In this document: in pieces, positions 26,222 through 35,763 of the stretch | How the letters are laid out: every line of letters starts with the position of its first letter | Position numbering within the stretch: the first letter of the stretch is position 1 | Origin: Roseiarcus sp036488815 | Lineage (GTDB): Bacteria > Pseudomonadota > Alphaproteobacteria > Rhizobiales > Beijerinckiaceae | NCBI GenBank assembly: GCA_036488815.1 | Contig: DASXGX010000154.1 | Span: forward strand, 1-64,000 | DNA: 64,000 bases | Reading direction: 5' to 3' | The notes under the pieces: generated by a model | What the model was told of the DNA's origin: nothing | Databases searched by the model: none | Seen by the model: the letters and a program-made list of their open reading frames with translations, nothing else | Translations under genes and position numbers: made by a program

Positions 26222-27937
26222 ATGAGCAAACGAGTGGCGGATGTACTGATCGAGACGCTGCAAGCCGCCGGCGTGAAGAACTGTTACGGGATCGTCGGCG
26301 ATACGCTCAACCGGATCGCTCACGCCATCGAGCGCAGCGAGATCGATTGGGTGCATATGCGGCATGAGGAAGCCGGCGCGTTTGCGGCGCAGGCCGAAGC
26401 GCAGCTCACCGGCCGCCTGACGGCCTGCGCAGGAAGCTGCGGCCCCGGCGGTCTCCACTTCATCAATGGCCTCTACGAAGCCAATCGCAACCGCGCCCCG
26501 GTCATCGTGATCGCAACCCAGATCATACGGCAAGATATCGGCTTCGAATCCATCCAGGAGGTCGATTTCAAGGAGGTGTTCAAGGGCTGCAGCGTCTTCT
26601 GCGAAATGATCCTGACGCCCGAGCAGGCGCGCCGCAAAACGGTCGCGGCCTGCCAGGCGGCCCTGACGAGACGCGGCGTCGCGGTGCTAGTGGTCCCCAC
26701 GGACATCGCCAACGCCGCGGCGCATGACGAATTGCCCTATGCCGTCCATGCGTCGCGCCCGCTCATTCGCCCGAGCGACGTCGACCTCGATGCGATTGCA
26801 GCCGTTCTCAACCGGAGCGAGTCGATCGCGATCTACGCCGGCGCGGGTTGCGCGGGCGCGCACGATGAAGTCGTCGCCACCGCGTCGCGATTGAAGGCCC
26901 CGATGGCTCATACGTCTCGCGGCAAGGACTTCCTCGAGTACGACAATCCCTACAATGTCGGCATGACGGGCATCATCGGCGGCCCCGCCGCCTATCGCGC
27001 CGTACTCGACTGCGATGTGCTGCTGCTCCTCGGAGCCGATTTCGCCTGGCCTCAGTTCTATCCGAACAAGGCCACAATCCTCCAGATCGACGAGGATCCG
27101 ACGCATATCGGCCGGCGTCATCCCGTGGCGATCGGAGCGGTCGGCGATATCAAGACGACCCTGCAGGCCTTGTTGCCGCGTCTTCAGCAACATGAAGACA
27201 ACGCGTTCCTGGCGGGCCACGTTCAGAGGCATGAGAAGGATGTCGCGGAGGCGAAGGCCGAGAAGCCGTCCGGCTCGGACGCCATTTCCGGCACGTACCT
27301 CACGAAGGTGATCAACCAGCACGCGGCCCGAGACGCCTTGTTCGCCGCGGACGACGGGACGGCGCTGGTCTGGATGCTTCGCCACATCGAAACCGGCGGC
27401 GGACGCCGGACCTTCGGCAGTCTGCTCCATGGCACAATGGCGAGCGGAATGCCGTCGGCGCTTGGACTGCAAAAGTGCCAGCCCGGGCGACAGGTCATCT
27501 GCCTCGCCGGCGATGGCGGCTTCGCCATGCTGCTCGGCGACCTGATGACGACCGTCCAGGAGAACCTGCCGATCAAGATCGCCGTCTACGACAACAGCAA
27601 GCTCGGCTTCATCGATATCGAACAAAAGGCGGCCGGCATGATCCCCGTTTACACGGACCTGAAGAACCCGAACTTCGGCGACGTGGCGAAGGCGATGGGC
27701 CTTTGGGGACATCAAGTCACGAAGGCGGGCGACCTCGAGGAGTCCGTGCGGACCTGGCTCGCGCAACCCGGTCCCGCGGTGCTCGATGTGAAGGTGAAGC
27801 CGATGCAATTGGTGACGCCGCCTTCACCCTTCGTTTCGTCGGAAGCCGTCGTCGGGATGGCCGTCTACACCGCCAAGGCCATGCTGCACGGCAAGGGCCA
27901 CGACGTCTGGGAGATGCTCGTGGAGAATATCTCCTGA
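26222..27937 (+). CDS. poxB: Pyruvate:quinone oxidoreductase (PoxB-like, ThDP/FAD)
   Basis: This 571-aa protein is the size of E. coli PoxB (572). ThDP-enzyme features are Glu50 in RHEEAGAFAAQAEAQL, the CAGSCGPGGLH segment, and the ThDP/Mg motif AGDGGFAMLLGDLMT ending in DNSKLG. The middle FAD domain carries GADFAWPQFYPNK. The C-terminus VYTAKAMLHGKGHDVWEML resembles the amphipathic lipid-binding tail through which PoxB docks to the membrane and reduces ubiquinone. Its position 21 bp after cioB means its quinol product could be re-oxidised by the adjacent oxidase. AGGAGGCG precedes the start. Confidence 0.85.
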   Translation: MSKRVADVLIETLQAAGVKNCYGIVGDTLNRIAHAIERSEIDWVHMRHEEAGAFAAQAEAQLTGRLTACAGSCGPGGLHFINGLYEANRNRAPVIVIATQIIRQDIGFESIQEVDFKEVFKGCSVFCEMILTPEQARRKTVAACQAALTRRGVAVLVVPTDIANAAAHDELPYAVHASRPLIRPSDVDLDAIAAVLNRSESIAIYAGAGCAGAHDEVVATASRLKAPMAHTSRGKDFLEYDNPYNVGMTGIIGGPAAYRAVLDCDVLLLLGADFAWPQFYPNKATILQIDEDPTHIGRRHPVAIGAVGDIKTTLQALLPRLQQHEDNAFLAGHVQRHEKDVAEAKAEKPSGSDAISGTYLTKVINQHAARDALFAADDGTALVWMLRHIETGGGRRTFGSLLHGTMASGMPSALGLQKCQPGRQVICLAGDGGFAMLLGDLMTTVQENLPIKIAVYDNSKLGFIDIEQKAAGMIPVYTDLKNPNFGDVAKAMGLWGHQVTKAGDLEESVRTWLAQPGPAVLDVKVKPMQLVTPPSPFVSSEAVVGMAVYTAKAMLHGKGHDVWEMLVENIS

Positions 27938-28054
27938 TCGAACTGGATCGAGCGTCGGCCTTCCAGACGCTTTGATCTTCGGCCCGCGCGGTACTCCGGG
28001 TCGCCGCCGGGTCCCTCCATCTCAGGCCCGCTCCGAGAATCAAAGGACAGCAAA

Positions 28055-29299
28055 ATGCCAACGTCAACAGCAACAGCAACAGCGCCGCTCGCGGCAACGT
28101 CTTCCGGGAAGCAAGCGAAGGCGCTGCCGGCTCCGAACAGCGACTTCTACCAGCTCGTGGACGTCTTGACCGCCGAGGAAAGGGCGATCGTCAAGAAGGT
28201 ACGCGACTACATGGAGACCAAGGTCCAGCCGATCATCAACAAATATTGGGCGGACGACGCGTTTCCCTTCGAGCTGCTCCCCTCGTTCAAGGAGTTGAAG
28301 CTCGGCGGCTTGGGGTACGAGGGCTACGATTGCGCCGGCGGAAGCCAAAAGCTGTTCGGCTTCGTCGCGATGGAGCTCGCCCGCACCGACGCCTCGTTCT
28401 GCACATTCTTCGGCGTGCACAGCGGCCTGGCGATGGGCTCGATCTATCTCGATGGCTCGGAGGAGCAAAAGCAGAAATGGCTGCCGCCGATGGCGCGCTT
28501 CGAGAAGATCGGCTGCTTCGGCCTGACCGAACCTTTGGTCGGCTCCGGAGCCAGCGGCGGCCTCACGACGACCGCCAAGCGCGAGGGCGACGTCTGGGTG
28601 CTCAATGGCCAGAAGCGATGGATCGGCAACGCGACGTGGTGCGACGTCTCGATCATCTGGGCGCGCGATGTCGCGGACAATCAGGTCAAGGGCTTCATCG
28701 TCGAGAACAAGAGCACGCCCGGCTTTAGCGTAGAAAAGATTGAGCACAAGATCGCGCTCAAAGTCGTCCAGAACGGCCAGATTACGCTGAAGGACGTTCG
28801 AGTGCCGGAAGCCAATCGGCTGCAGGGCGGCAATTCCTTCCGCGACACCGCGCGCGTCCTGCGGATGACCCGCTACATGGTGGGATGGGCCTCGACCGGC
28901 GTCCAGATGGGCGCCTATGAGGCGACGCTCAAATACGCGCAGCAGCGATTGCAGTTTGGCAAGCCGATCGCCTCGTTCCAGATGGTGCAGGACCTCCTGG
29001 CCAAGATGATTTCGAACGTGACCGCTTGCCAATGCCTGATGGTCCGGCTGGCGCAGATGGACGACGACGGCAAGCTCGGCGACCACCACGCTGCGCTCGC
29101 CAAGGCCTTCTGCACCGCGAAGTCGCGCGAGACCGTCTCCTGGGGCCGCGAGCTCCTAGGCGGCAACGGCATCGTCGCCGACTACAACGTCGCGCGATTC
29201 TTTTCCGACGCGGAAGCGCTCTACTCCTATGAGGGCACTTATCAGATGCAGAACCTGATCGTCGGCAAGGCGATCACTGGCCTCGGCGCCTTCGTGTGA
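28055..29299 (+). CDS. Acyl-CoA dehydrogenase (glutaryl-CoA dehydrogenase-like clade)
   Basis: This 414-aa flavoenzyme has the three ACAD domains. An N-terminal Thr/Ala-rich tail of about 25 residues precedes the fold. FAD/substrate motifs are CFGLTEPLVGSGASG and WIGNATW. The catalytic Glu lies in YSYEGTYQMQNLIVGKAITGLGAF, a C-terminus close to glutaryl-CoA dehydrogenases. Electrons would leave via ETF to quinone. The CoA transferase and hydratase genes downstream suggest oxidation of a CoA-activated short or dicarboxylic acid. Substrate not proven. Confidence 0.85.
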   Translation: MPTSTATATAPLAATSSGKQAKALPAPNSDFYQLVDVLTAEERAIVKKVRDYMETKVQPIINKYWADDAFPFELLPSFKELKLGGLGYEGYDCAGGSQKLFGFVAMELARTDASFCTFFGVHSGLAMGSIYLDGSEEQKQKWLPPMARFEKIGCFGLTEPLVGSGASGGLTTTAKREGDVWVLNGQKRWIGNATWCDVSIIWARDVADNQVKGFIVENKSTPGFSVEKIEHKIALKVVQNGQITLKDVRVPEANRLQGGNSFRDTARVLRMTRYMVGWASTGVQMGAYEATLKYAQQRLQFGKPIASFQMVQDLLAKMISNVTACQCLMVRLAQMDDDGKLGDHHAALAKAFCTAKSRETVSWGRELLGGNGIVADYNVARFFSDAEALYSYEGTYQMQNLIVGKAITGLGAFV

Positions 29300-29359
29300 T
29301 CCCATCGGCGGGCCGGCGGTGACCAGGCCCGCCTCACTTAAAAGACAGGAGACTCGGAC

Positions 29360-30196
29360 ATGATTTCCGAAACGAGAACGCTTGCGCCTTCGGCAGAGAC
29401 GCCGACCGCAACCCTGAACCTCGCGAACGTCCTCTACAACACCAAGGGCGCCATTGCCTATGTAACGGTCAATCGGCCCAAAGTTCTGAACGCCCTGAAC
29501 ACCTCGACTTGGGCCGACCTGCAACGGGCGTTCGAGCAGGCACGCGACGACGCGGCGGTGCGCGGCGTCATCCTGACCGGCGCCGGCGACAAGGCGTTCA
29601 TCGCCGGCGCCGATATCAGTGAACTCGCGCAGGTGACGGCGTTCGAAGCGGAGCAATCGAGCCGGTTCGGACAGGAGGTTCTCGATCTCATCGAGGACCT
29701 CGGCAAACCGGTGATCGCGGCGGTGAACGGCTTTGCGCTCGGCGGCGGCTGCGAGACCGCGATGGCGTGCACCATGCGGCTCGCGGTGGAAACCGCGAAG
29801 TTCGGCCAGCCTGAAGTCCGGCTGGGGCTCATCCCAGGCGGCGGCGGGACGCAGCGACTGCCGCGGCTGGTCGGCAAGGGACGCGCAATGCATCTCATCC
29901 TCTCCGGAGACACGATCAGCGCCCAGGAGGCCTATCGCATCGGTCTCGTCAACGAGGTCGTTCCCGCGTCCGATCTCATCACCCGCGCCGAAGCGGTCCT
30001 GATGAAGATCGCCGCCAATGCGCCGATCGCCGTCAAGTTCGCGCTCGAGGCAACAAATAAGGGGATGGATACGAGCCAAGGCGAAGGCCTGCTGCTCGAG
30101 GCTTCCTACTTCGGCCTCTGTGCGGCGACCGAGGACAAGAAGGAGGGCACGACCGCCTTCCTGGAAAAGCGCGCGCCCCAGTTCCGCGGGCGGTGA
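29360..30196 (+). CDS. Enoyl-CoA hydratase/isomerase
   Basis: This 278-aa crotonase-fold protein has oxyanion-hole residues in KAFIAGADISEL and in NGFALGGGCETAMACTMRL. The two catalytic glutamates are in FGQPEVRLGLIPGGGGTQRL, which fits a true hydratase. The first 20 residues extend beyond the usual start. It would hydrate the enoyl-CoA made by the preceding acyl-CoA dehydrogenase. ACAGGAGACTCGGAC precedes the start. Confidence 0.88.
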   Translation: MISETRTLAPSAETPTATLNLANVLYNTKGAIAYVTVNRPKVLNALNTSTWADLQRAFEQARDDAAVRGVILTGAGDKAFIAGADISELAQVTAFEAEQSSRFGQEVLDLIEDLGKPVIAAVNGFALGGGCETAMACTMRLAVETAKFGQPEVRLGLIPGGGGTQRLPRLVGKGRAMHLILSGDTISAQEAYRIGLVNEVVPASDLITRAEAVLMKIAANAPIAVKFALEATNKGMDTSQGEGLLLEASYFGLCAATEDKKEGTTAFLEKRAPQFRGR

Positions 30197-30232
30197 GCGC
30201 ACCAGCGTACACGACGATTAAGGAGCGAACCA

Positions 30233-31459
30233 ATGGCAAACGACAATATTTTCTCCGGGCTGAAAGTAGTGGATCTGGCGAGCTTTATCGCGGGTCCGAG
30301 CGCCGCTGTGATCCTGTCCGACTACGGCGCCGATGTCATCAAGGTGGAGCCGCCGAACGGCGACCTCTGGAGGATAGGGCACGAGATCCCACCGCAGCCG
30401 CAGGCGAAGGACGCCTATCCCTGGCACCTGGCCAATCGCAACAAGCGCGGCATTACGCTCGATCTGAAATCCCCGAGCGCAGCGCAGGTGCTCGAGAAGC
30501 TCGTCAAATGGGCCGACGTGCTCATCGTTAATACGCCGCACCCGGCACGCAAGAAGCTGAAGCTCGAATATGACGACGTGGCGCCTTGGAATCCTGGCCT
30601 GATCTATGCGGATGTCACTGGGTTCGGCGAAAAAGGCCCGGATGCCGACCTCCCTGGATTCGACATCACGTCATATTGGGCGCGCAGCGGCCTCCTGTCG
30701 ATGACGCGCGATGCAGGCGCGCCGCCGACGTGGCCGGTGGCTGGCAGCGGCGACAATGCGACCGCTGTCGGCCTCTATTCCGCGATCGTCACGGCGCTCT
30801 ATCGGCGCGAGCGGACGGGCAAGGGATCGTACGTCACGACCTCGCTGCTCGCCGAGGGCGTCTGGTCGGCGAGCGTCTCGATCCAGGCCGCGCTGTGCGA
30901 AGCGAAATTCTTCGGCCTGCACGATCGTATGCATCCAGCAAATGCGGCGCTCAACGTATATCGCGCCTCCGACGGCGCCTGGTTCGTTCTCCTCGTCACG
31001 CCGGACAAGTTGGCATCCGTGGCGAAAGCGATCGGCCGCCCCGATGTTCTGACGGATCCGCGCTTCTCCGACACGGCGAAACTGATGTCGAACATGGATC
31101 AGCTCACCGCCATTCTCGACGAGGTCTTCTGCGCGCAGCCGATGGCGCATTGGTACGAAGTCTTCGGCGGCGTGCACGTCACCTTCGGCGTCGTGCGCGA
31201 TCCACAAGAGGTGATCAACGATCCACAATTGCGAGCCAACGACGTCATCGTCCCACTCGAGGGCGCCGGCGGCAAGCTGACTTCGACGATCAGCAGCCCG
31301 ATCCAGGTGCACGGCGTCGCCAAGGCGCCTGCAAGGCGCGCTCCAAGTCTCGGCGAGCACAACAAGCAGGTTCTCGAGCAGCTCGGATTCAGCGCGAGCG
31401 AGGTCGATGCGTTGCGCGCCAGCGGCGTCGTTCCGGACCAAAAGGAACATACGGCGTGA
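30233..31459 (+). CDS. Family III CoA transferase (CaiB/BaiF type)
   Basis: This 408-aa protein begins with the family III signature LKVVDLASFIAGPSAAVILSDYGADVIKVE (core GADVIKVEPP) and continues with NRNKRGITLDLKS and the GFGEKGPDADLPGFD segment that carries the catalytic aspartate. Such enzymes move CoA between carboxylic acids, for example succinyl-CoA to glutarate, carnitine or oxalate. Within this operon it probably activates the acid that is then oxidised by the acyl-CoA dehydrogenase. ATTAAGGAGCGAACC precedes the start. Confidence 0.88.
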   Translation: MANDNIFSGLKVVDLASFIAGPSAAVILSDYGADVIKVEPPNGDLWRIGHEIPPQPQAKDAYPWHLANRNKRGITLDLKSPSAAQVLEKLVKWADVLIVNTPHPARKKLKLEYDDVAPWNPGLIYADVTGFGEKGPDADLPGFDITSYWARSGLLSMTRDAGAPPTWPVAGSGDNATAVGLYSAIVTALYRRERTGKGSYVTTSLLAEGVWSASVSIQAALCEAKFFGLHDRMHPANAALNVYRASDGAWFVLLVTPDKLASVAKAIGRPDVLTDPRFSDTAKLMSNMDQLTAILDEVFCAQPMAHWYEVFGGVHVTFGVVRDPQEVINDPQLRANDVIVPLEGAGGKLTSTISSPIQVHGVAKAPARRAPSLGEHNKQVLEQLGFSASEVDALRASGVVPDQKEHTA

Positions 31460-31536
31460 CGTTCAGCCGATCGAAGCGAGGCGCGAGCTGCGGGACTGCG
31501 CAGCTCACGTCGACGAGGACCACAACGAGAGCAAAC

Positions 31537-32307
31537 ATGATGAGTTCGCAAACCGGAACGCTGTTGCGCATCGCGTCTTCCCAACTGCCGACCAGGTGGG
31601 GAATGTTCAACGCCATCGGGTTCGAGCGTGCGCTGGCCGACGGCGGGCGTGTCGAAACCGCGCTCGCGATCGTCATGGGCGATCTCGCCGCGGGAGTTCC
31701 GCTACTGCGGATTCATTCGCAGTGCTTCACCGGCGAGGTGCTCGGCTCGCTACGCTGCGATTGCCACGACCAACTGGAAATGGCCATGCGGGGCATCGCG
31801 AGCGAGGGGCGCGGACTCGTCATCTACGAGTATCAGGAGGGTCGCGGCATCGGTTTGATGGCGAAACTGAAGGCCTACGGGTTGCAGGATGGCGGCCTCG
31901 ATACGGTCGAGGCCAACCATGCCCTGGGGTTCAAGGCCGACTACAGGGATTTTTGCCTGGCGACAGCGATCCTGCGCGACCTCGGCGTCAAACGCGTGCG
32001 CCTGCTCTCGAACAATCCGCGCAAGGTCGCGGCCTTGATGGACGGCGGCGTCGAGGTGGACCAACTCGCCTGCGAAGCTGCGCCGAACCCACACGCATTG
32101 GCCTACCTGAAGGCCAAGAAGGAAAGGATGGGTCACGCACTCAGCCTTGCGCCGAGCGATTTCGTGCGGGCGCCCGATACCGATGCCCGCGATGACCCCG
32201 GCGTCGCCGATCGTCGTTGCTCTGGATTGCGCCGCCGTCGCGGATTCCGAGCTGGTCATGATCGACACGCCGTAGGGCGGTCGCCTGCGCAACCATCCGT
32301 CGAGTGA
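31537..32307 (+). CDS. ribA: GTP cyclohydrolase II (RibA)
   Basis: This 256-aa stand-alone GTP cyclohydrolase II, without a DHBP synthase domain, catalyses the first step of riboflavin synthesis. The zinc cysteines appear as HSQCFTGEVLGSLRCDC, followed by EGRGIGLMAKLKAYGLQD and RLLSNNPRKV. The last 35 residues are Arg-rich and atypical. ATG 31537 is chosen because the RibA fold starts just after it; the frame is open further upstream only inside the CoA transferase gene. Presence among flavoenzyme genes (PoxB, ACAD, NDH-2, WrbA) suggests a dedicated flavin supply. Confidence 0.85.
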   Translation: MMSSQTGTLLRIASSQLPTRWGMFNAIGFERALADGGRVETALAIVMGDLAAGVPLLRIHSQCFTGEVLGSLRCDCHDQLEMAMRGIASEGRGLVIYEYQEGRGIGLMAKLKAYGLQDGGLDTVEANHALGFKADYRDFCLATAILRDLGVKRVRLLSNNPRKVAALMDGGVEVDQLACEAAPNPHALAYLKAKKERMGHALSLAPSDFVRAPDTDARDDPGVADRRCSGLRRRRGFRAGHDRHAVGRSPAQPSVE

Positions 32308-32318
32308 AGGAAAGTCTC

Positions 32319-32918
32319 ATGTCGAAAGTTCTTGTTCTCTATTACTCCGCCTACGGCCATATCGAAGCGATGGCGAACGCCGTGGCTGAAGGCGCGCGCC
32401 AAGCGGGCGCTCAGGTCGACGTCAAGCGCGTGCCCGAGCTGGTTCCCGAAGAGACCGCGGTTAAGGCGCACTACAAGCTCAATCAGGCCGCGCCGATCGC
32501 GAAGGTCGAAGACCTTGCTGACTACGACGCGATCATCATTGGGACCGGCACCCGGTTCGGCCGGCTATCGTCACAGATGGCGAATTTCCTTGATCAGGCC
32601 GGCGGGCTCTGGGTGCGCGGCGCCCTACACGGCAAGGTCGGCGGCGCGTTCACCTCGACCGGCACGCAACACGGCGGCCAGGAGGCGACGTTGTTCTCGA
32701 TCATCGCCAATCTCTTGCACTTCGGCATGGTGATCGTCGGCCTCGATTACGGCTTTGCCGGACAGATGACGCTCGAAGAGATCACCGGCGGTTCGCCCTA
32801 CGGCGCCACGACGATCGCCGGCGGCGACGGCTCCCGTCACCCGAGCGCGAACGAGCTCGAGGGAGCCCGCTATCAGGGCCGCAAGATCGCGGCGATCGCC
32901 AACAAGCTACGCGGCTGA
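32319..32918 (+). CDS. wrbA: NAD(P)H:quinone oxidoreductase, WrbA family
   Basis: This 199-aa flavodoxin-like protein is the typical WrbA size. The FMN phosphate loop is YYSAYGHIEAMA (residues 8-19), with GTGTRFGRLSSQM and FTSTGTQHGGQE flavin-contact segments and the C-terminal GARYQGRKIAAIA. WrbA reduces quinones by two electrons, limiting semiquinone stress. It starts 12 bp after ribA, with GTGAAGGAAAGTCTC upstream of the ATG. Confidence 0.93.
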   Translation: MSKVLVLYYSAYGHIEAMANAVAEGARQAGAQVDVKRVPELVPEETAVKAHYKLNQAAPIAKVEDLADYDAIIIGTGTRFGRLSSQMANFLDQAGGLWVRGALHGKVGGAFTSTGTQHGGQEATLFSIIANLLHFGMVIVGLDYGFAGQMTLEEITGGSPYGATTIAGGDGSRHPSANELEGARYQGRKIAAIANKLRG

Positions 32919-32955
32919 GCATTGCGGCACAACTGAGAAGATCAGGAGACACACG

Positions 32956-33741
32956 ATGAATGACATTGTGACGGAAAATTCCGAAGGAGTCCTTCGCATC
33001 GAGTTGAACCGCCCGGCCAAGCGGAACGCGATGACCTCGAGCATGTATGGGACTCTGGCGGACATCTTCGCCGATGCGGCCAGGGATGATCACACGCGCG
33101 TCGCGCTCTGGCACGGCGCAGGAGATTCGTTCTGCGCCGGCAACGATATCGAGGACTTCTTGAACAACCCTCCCGGGCCGGGAGACTCTCCGCAGGCTCG
33201 GCTGATGAACGCCTTGGTCGATTTCGACAAGCCGATCGTCGTCGCCGTCCACGGCGCCGCCATCGGAGGGGGAACGACCATGCTGACTCACTGTGACTTC
33301 GTCTACGCGGGCGAAAGCGCGAAGTTCCGCATGCCCTTCATCGATCTCGCCGTGCTGCCGGAATTCGGATCGAGCTACTCGCTTCCAGCGAGGATCGGGC
33401 ACCTCCGCGCAGCAGAGTTGATCCTGTTGGGACTGCCCTTCGATGCGAAGCGCGCCGCGGAACTGGGATTGGCCACGCGCGTCGTGCCCGATCAGAACCT
33501 TCTGGCCACGGCGACCGAAGCCGCGCGGACACTGGCGGCGAAACCGGCCGCCGCGCTGCGAGCCAGCAAGAGACTCATGAAGTCTGCATTCATCGATCAG
33601 ACCAAGGCTGCGATGAAGCTCGAGAACAAAGAGTTCAGCGTACAGGTCAGGTCTGAGGACGCAAAGGAGGCGTTCGCAGCGTTTCTGGAGAAACGCGCGC
33701 CCGACTTCACCAGGACCAGGAGATCCGCCCCAGCCGCATAG
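32956..33741 (+). CDS. Enoyl-CoA hydratase/isomerase (ECI-like)
   Basis: This 261-aa crotonase-fold protein is distinct from the one at 29360. Its oxyanion motif is DSFCAGNDIEDF, and HGAAIGGGTTMLTHCDFVY follows. Only one catalytic Glu is evident, in IDLAVLPEFGSSYSLP; the hydratase position is not a Glu, which fits enoyl-CoA delta-isomerases of the PECI type. It may move a double bond during degradation of an unsaturated acyl-CoA. AGATCAGGAGACACACG precedes the start. Confidence 0.85.
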   Translation: MNDIVTENSEGVLRIELNRPAKRNAMTSSMYGTLADIFADAARDDHTRVALWHGAGDSFCAGNDIEDFLNNPPGPGDSPQARLMNALVDFDKPIVVAVHGAAIGGGTTMLTHCDFVYAGESAKFRMPFIDLAVLPEFGSSYSLPARIGHLRAAELILLGLPFDAKRAAELGLATRVVPDQNLLATATEAARTLAAKPAAALRASKRLMKSAFIDQTKAAMKLENKEFSVQVRSEDAKEAFAAFLEKRAPDFTRTRRSAPAA

Positions 33742-33793
33742 CCGCGGCCGACTGAACACACCCCGCCAACGCCCACTCGCAAAGGAGAAAGAC

Positions 33794-34717
33794 ATGAACC
33801 AGACTTCGCCGACCAATTCAAAAGCCGCCTCCGATCGCAATACCGCTGAAGGCCGTCTATTCGTCCTCGAAGTGAGCAGCAACCGCATCCACTCGATGCG
33901 GCCCGACGGCTCCGAGCGAAAAATCGTCGTCGCCGACTGTCATCTGCCAGACGGCGTCGCGATCGATGTCGAGGCCGGCCATATCTATTGGACGAACATG
34001 GGCCTCGGTGTCGCGACGAACGACGGCTCGATCGAGCGCGCCGATCTCGACGGAGGCAATCGGCGGATCATCGTCCCGCGCGGCGGCACGTACACGCCCA
34101 AGCAGATCCAGCTCGATAAGAAGAACGGCAAGCTCTATTGGTGCGACCGCGAAGGGATGCGCGTGATGCGCGCGAACCTCGACGGCTCGTCCATCGAGAC
34201 GCTCGTCGAGACGGGCCGCGGCGACGCCGATCGCCGCGACCAGACCAAGTGGTGCGTGGGGATCGCGATCGATCCGGTGCGCAAGCAGATCTACTGGACG
34301 CAGAAGGGACCCGACAACGGCGAGCACGGTCGCCTCTCGCGCGCCGGGCTCGACATCCCCAAAGGCGAGACCGCCGCCAATCGCTCGGACATCGAAGTCT
34401 TCTTCGATCATCTGCCCGAGCCGATCGATCTCGAGCTCGATTTGAAAAATCGCGTCCTTTATTGGACGGATCGCGGCGATCCGCCGCGCGGCAATACGGT
34501 GAGCCGCGCCTCGATCGACGCCAAGCCTGACGCGCCCGAGATCCTGATCACGCATCTGATGGAAGGGATCGGCATCGCTCTCGATGTCCCACGCGACCGG
34601 ATGTTCGTGACCGATTTCGCGGGTTCCCTCTATTCCGCGAAGCTCGATGGAACGGGCGAGCGCAACTTCCTCTATGCGCAAGGCAATCTCACCGGCGTCG
34701 CCTACGCCGAAATCTGA
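33794..34717 (+). CDS. YWTD-type beta-propeller protein
   Basis: This 307-aa protein has LDL-receptor YWTD-like repeats spaced about 40-50 residues apart: HIYWTNMGL, KLYWCDREGM, QIYWTQKGPD and VLYWTDRGDP, each with following asparagine/aspartate-rich turns. This predicts a six-bladed propeller. There is no signal peptide, so it is cytoplasmic. Related bacterial proteins are sometimes annotated as SMP-30/lactonase-like, but I see no decisive metal-site residues. Its place between two acyl-CoA genes suggests a role in the same pathway, perhaps as a lactonase or scaffold. Confidence 0.75.
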   Translation: MNQTSPTNSKAASDRNTAEGRLFVLEVSSNRIHSMRPDGSERKIVVADCHLPDGVAIDVEAGHIYWTNMGLGVATNDGSIERADLDGGNRRIIVPRGGTYTPKQIQLDKKNGKLYWCDREGMRVMRANLDGSSIETLVETGRGDADRRDQTKWCVGIAIDPVRKQIYWTQKGPDNGEHGRLSRAGLDIPKGETAANRSDIEVFFDHLPEPIDLELDLKNRVLYWTDRGDPPRGNTVSRASIDAKPDAPEILITHLMEGIGIALDVPRDRMFVTDFAGSLYSAKLDGTGERNFLYAQGNLTGVAYAEI

Positions 34718-34740
34718 ACCCATCAAAGTGGAGAGAAAGC

Positions 34741-35703
34741 ATGTCTGACATCAGCAGGCCCATTCGGAAAATCGCCATCATCGGAACGGGCGTCATCGGC
34801 GCGAGCTGGGCGGCGCTGTTCCTGGCAAAAGGACTGGACGTCGTAGCGACCGATATTGCGCCGGACGCGGAGACCGCGCTGAGACGTTTCGTCAAGGCGG
34901 CGTGGCCCGCCCTCGAGCGATTGGGCCTTGCGGCGGGTGCGTCGCAATCGCGTCTCTCGTTCACGCCTGACCTGGCGGCCGCCATTCGAAGCGCCGACTT
35001 CGTCCAGGAAAACGGGCCCGAGCGAATCGACTTCAAGAAGAAGCTCTATCGCCAGCTCGACGAGTCCCTCGCCGCCGACGTGATCATCGCCTCGAGTTCG
35101 TCGGGCCTCACGATGAGCGCGATTCAATCGGATTGCCCTCTGCACCCCGAGCGCTGCGTCATCGGCCATCCCTTCAATCCGCCGCACCTCGTTCCGCTCG
35201 TCGAGATCGTCGGCGGCGCGAAGACTTCCGAGGCGACCATTCGGCGCGCGTCGGAATTCTATACAGGGCTCGGCAAGCAGACCGTCCGCCTTCGCAAGGA
35301 AGTCCCCGGCCATGTCGCCAATCGCCTGCAGGCGGCGCTGGCGAGGGAAGTCTACTATCTCGTCGCCGACGACGTCGTCAGCGTCACGGACGTCGACAAG
35401 GCGCTGTGCTGGGGACCGGGACTCCGCTGGGGCATCATGGGGCAAGTCATGCTCAATCACCTTGGCGGCGGCCAAGGCGGCATCGAGCATTTTTTCGAGC
35501 AATTCACCGGCCCCATGACCGCCTGGTGGAAGGTGCTCGGCTCGCCTGAATTGACGCCGGCGGTGCGAGACAAGCTCAGCGCCGGGCTCCACGAGGAGGC
35601 GGGCTCCCGCTCAATCGCCGAGCTCGAGGCCCAGCGTGACGAAGTCCTGCTGGGCTTGCTCGAATTGCGCAAGAAGGTCGAGAGCGCCGCAGCGTCGCGG
35701 TGA
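34741..35703 (+). CDS. 3-hydroxyacyl-CoA dehydrogenase family protein (carnitine-3-dehydrogenase-like)
   Basis: This 320-aa protein has an NAD-binding Rossmann motif IIGTGVIGASWAALFLAKG (residues 13-31), the SSSSGLTMS segment, the catalytic His in CVIGHPFNPPHLVPLVEIVGG (core GHPFNPP) and a helical C-terminal domain (GPGLRWGIMGQ). A single-domain enzyme with GHPFNPPHLVPLVE and GLRWG resembles L-carnitine/hydroxyacid dehydrogenases as well as HADH. With a CaiB-type transferase and crotonases in the same operon, a carnitine-like or branched 3-hydroxy acid is a possible substrate. Confidence 0.82.
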   Translation: MSDISRPIRKIAIIGTGVIGASWAALFLAKGLDVVATDIAPDAETALRRFVKAAWPALERLGLAAGASQSRLSFTPDLAAAIRSADFVQENGPERIDFKKKLYRQLDESLAADVIIASSSSGLTMSAIQSDCPLHPERCVIGHPFNPPHLVPLVEIVGGAKTSEATIRRASEFYTGLGKQTVRLRKEVPGHVANRLQAALAREVYYLVADDVVSVTDVDKALCWGPGLRWGIMGQVMLNHLGGGQGGIEHFFEQFTGPMTAWWKVLGSPELTPAVRDKLSAGLHEEAGSRSIAELEAQRDEVLLGLLELRKKVESAAASR

Positions 35704-35763
35704 ACACGGCACAGGCGCGTTCGCTCAAAGGGAATCAGCGAGCGCGCCAAGCCCGAACGAGGC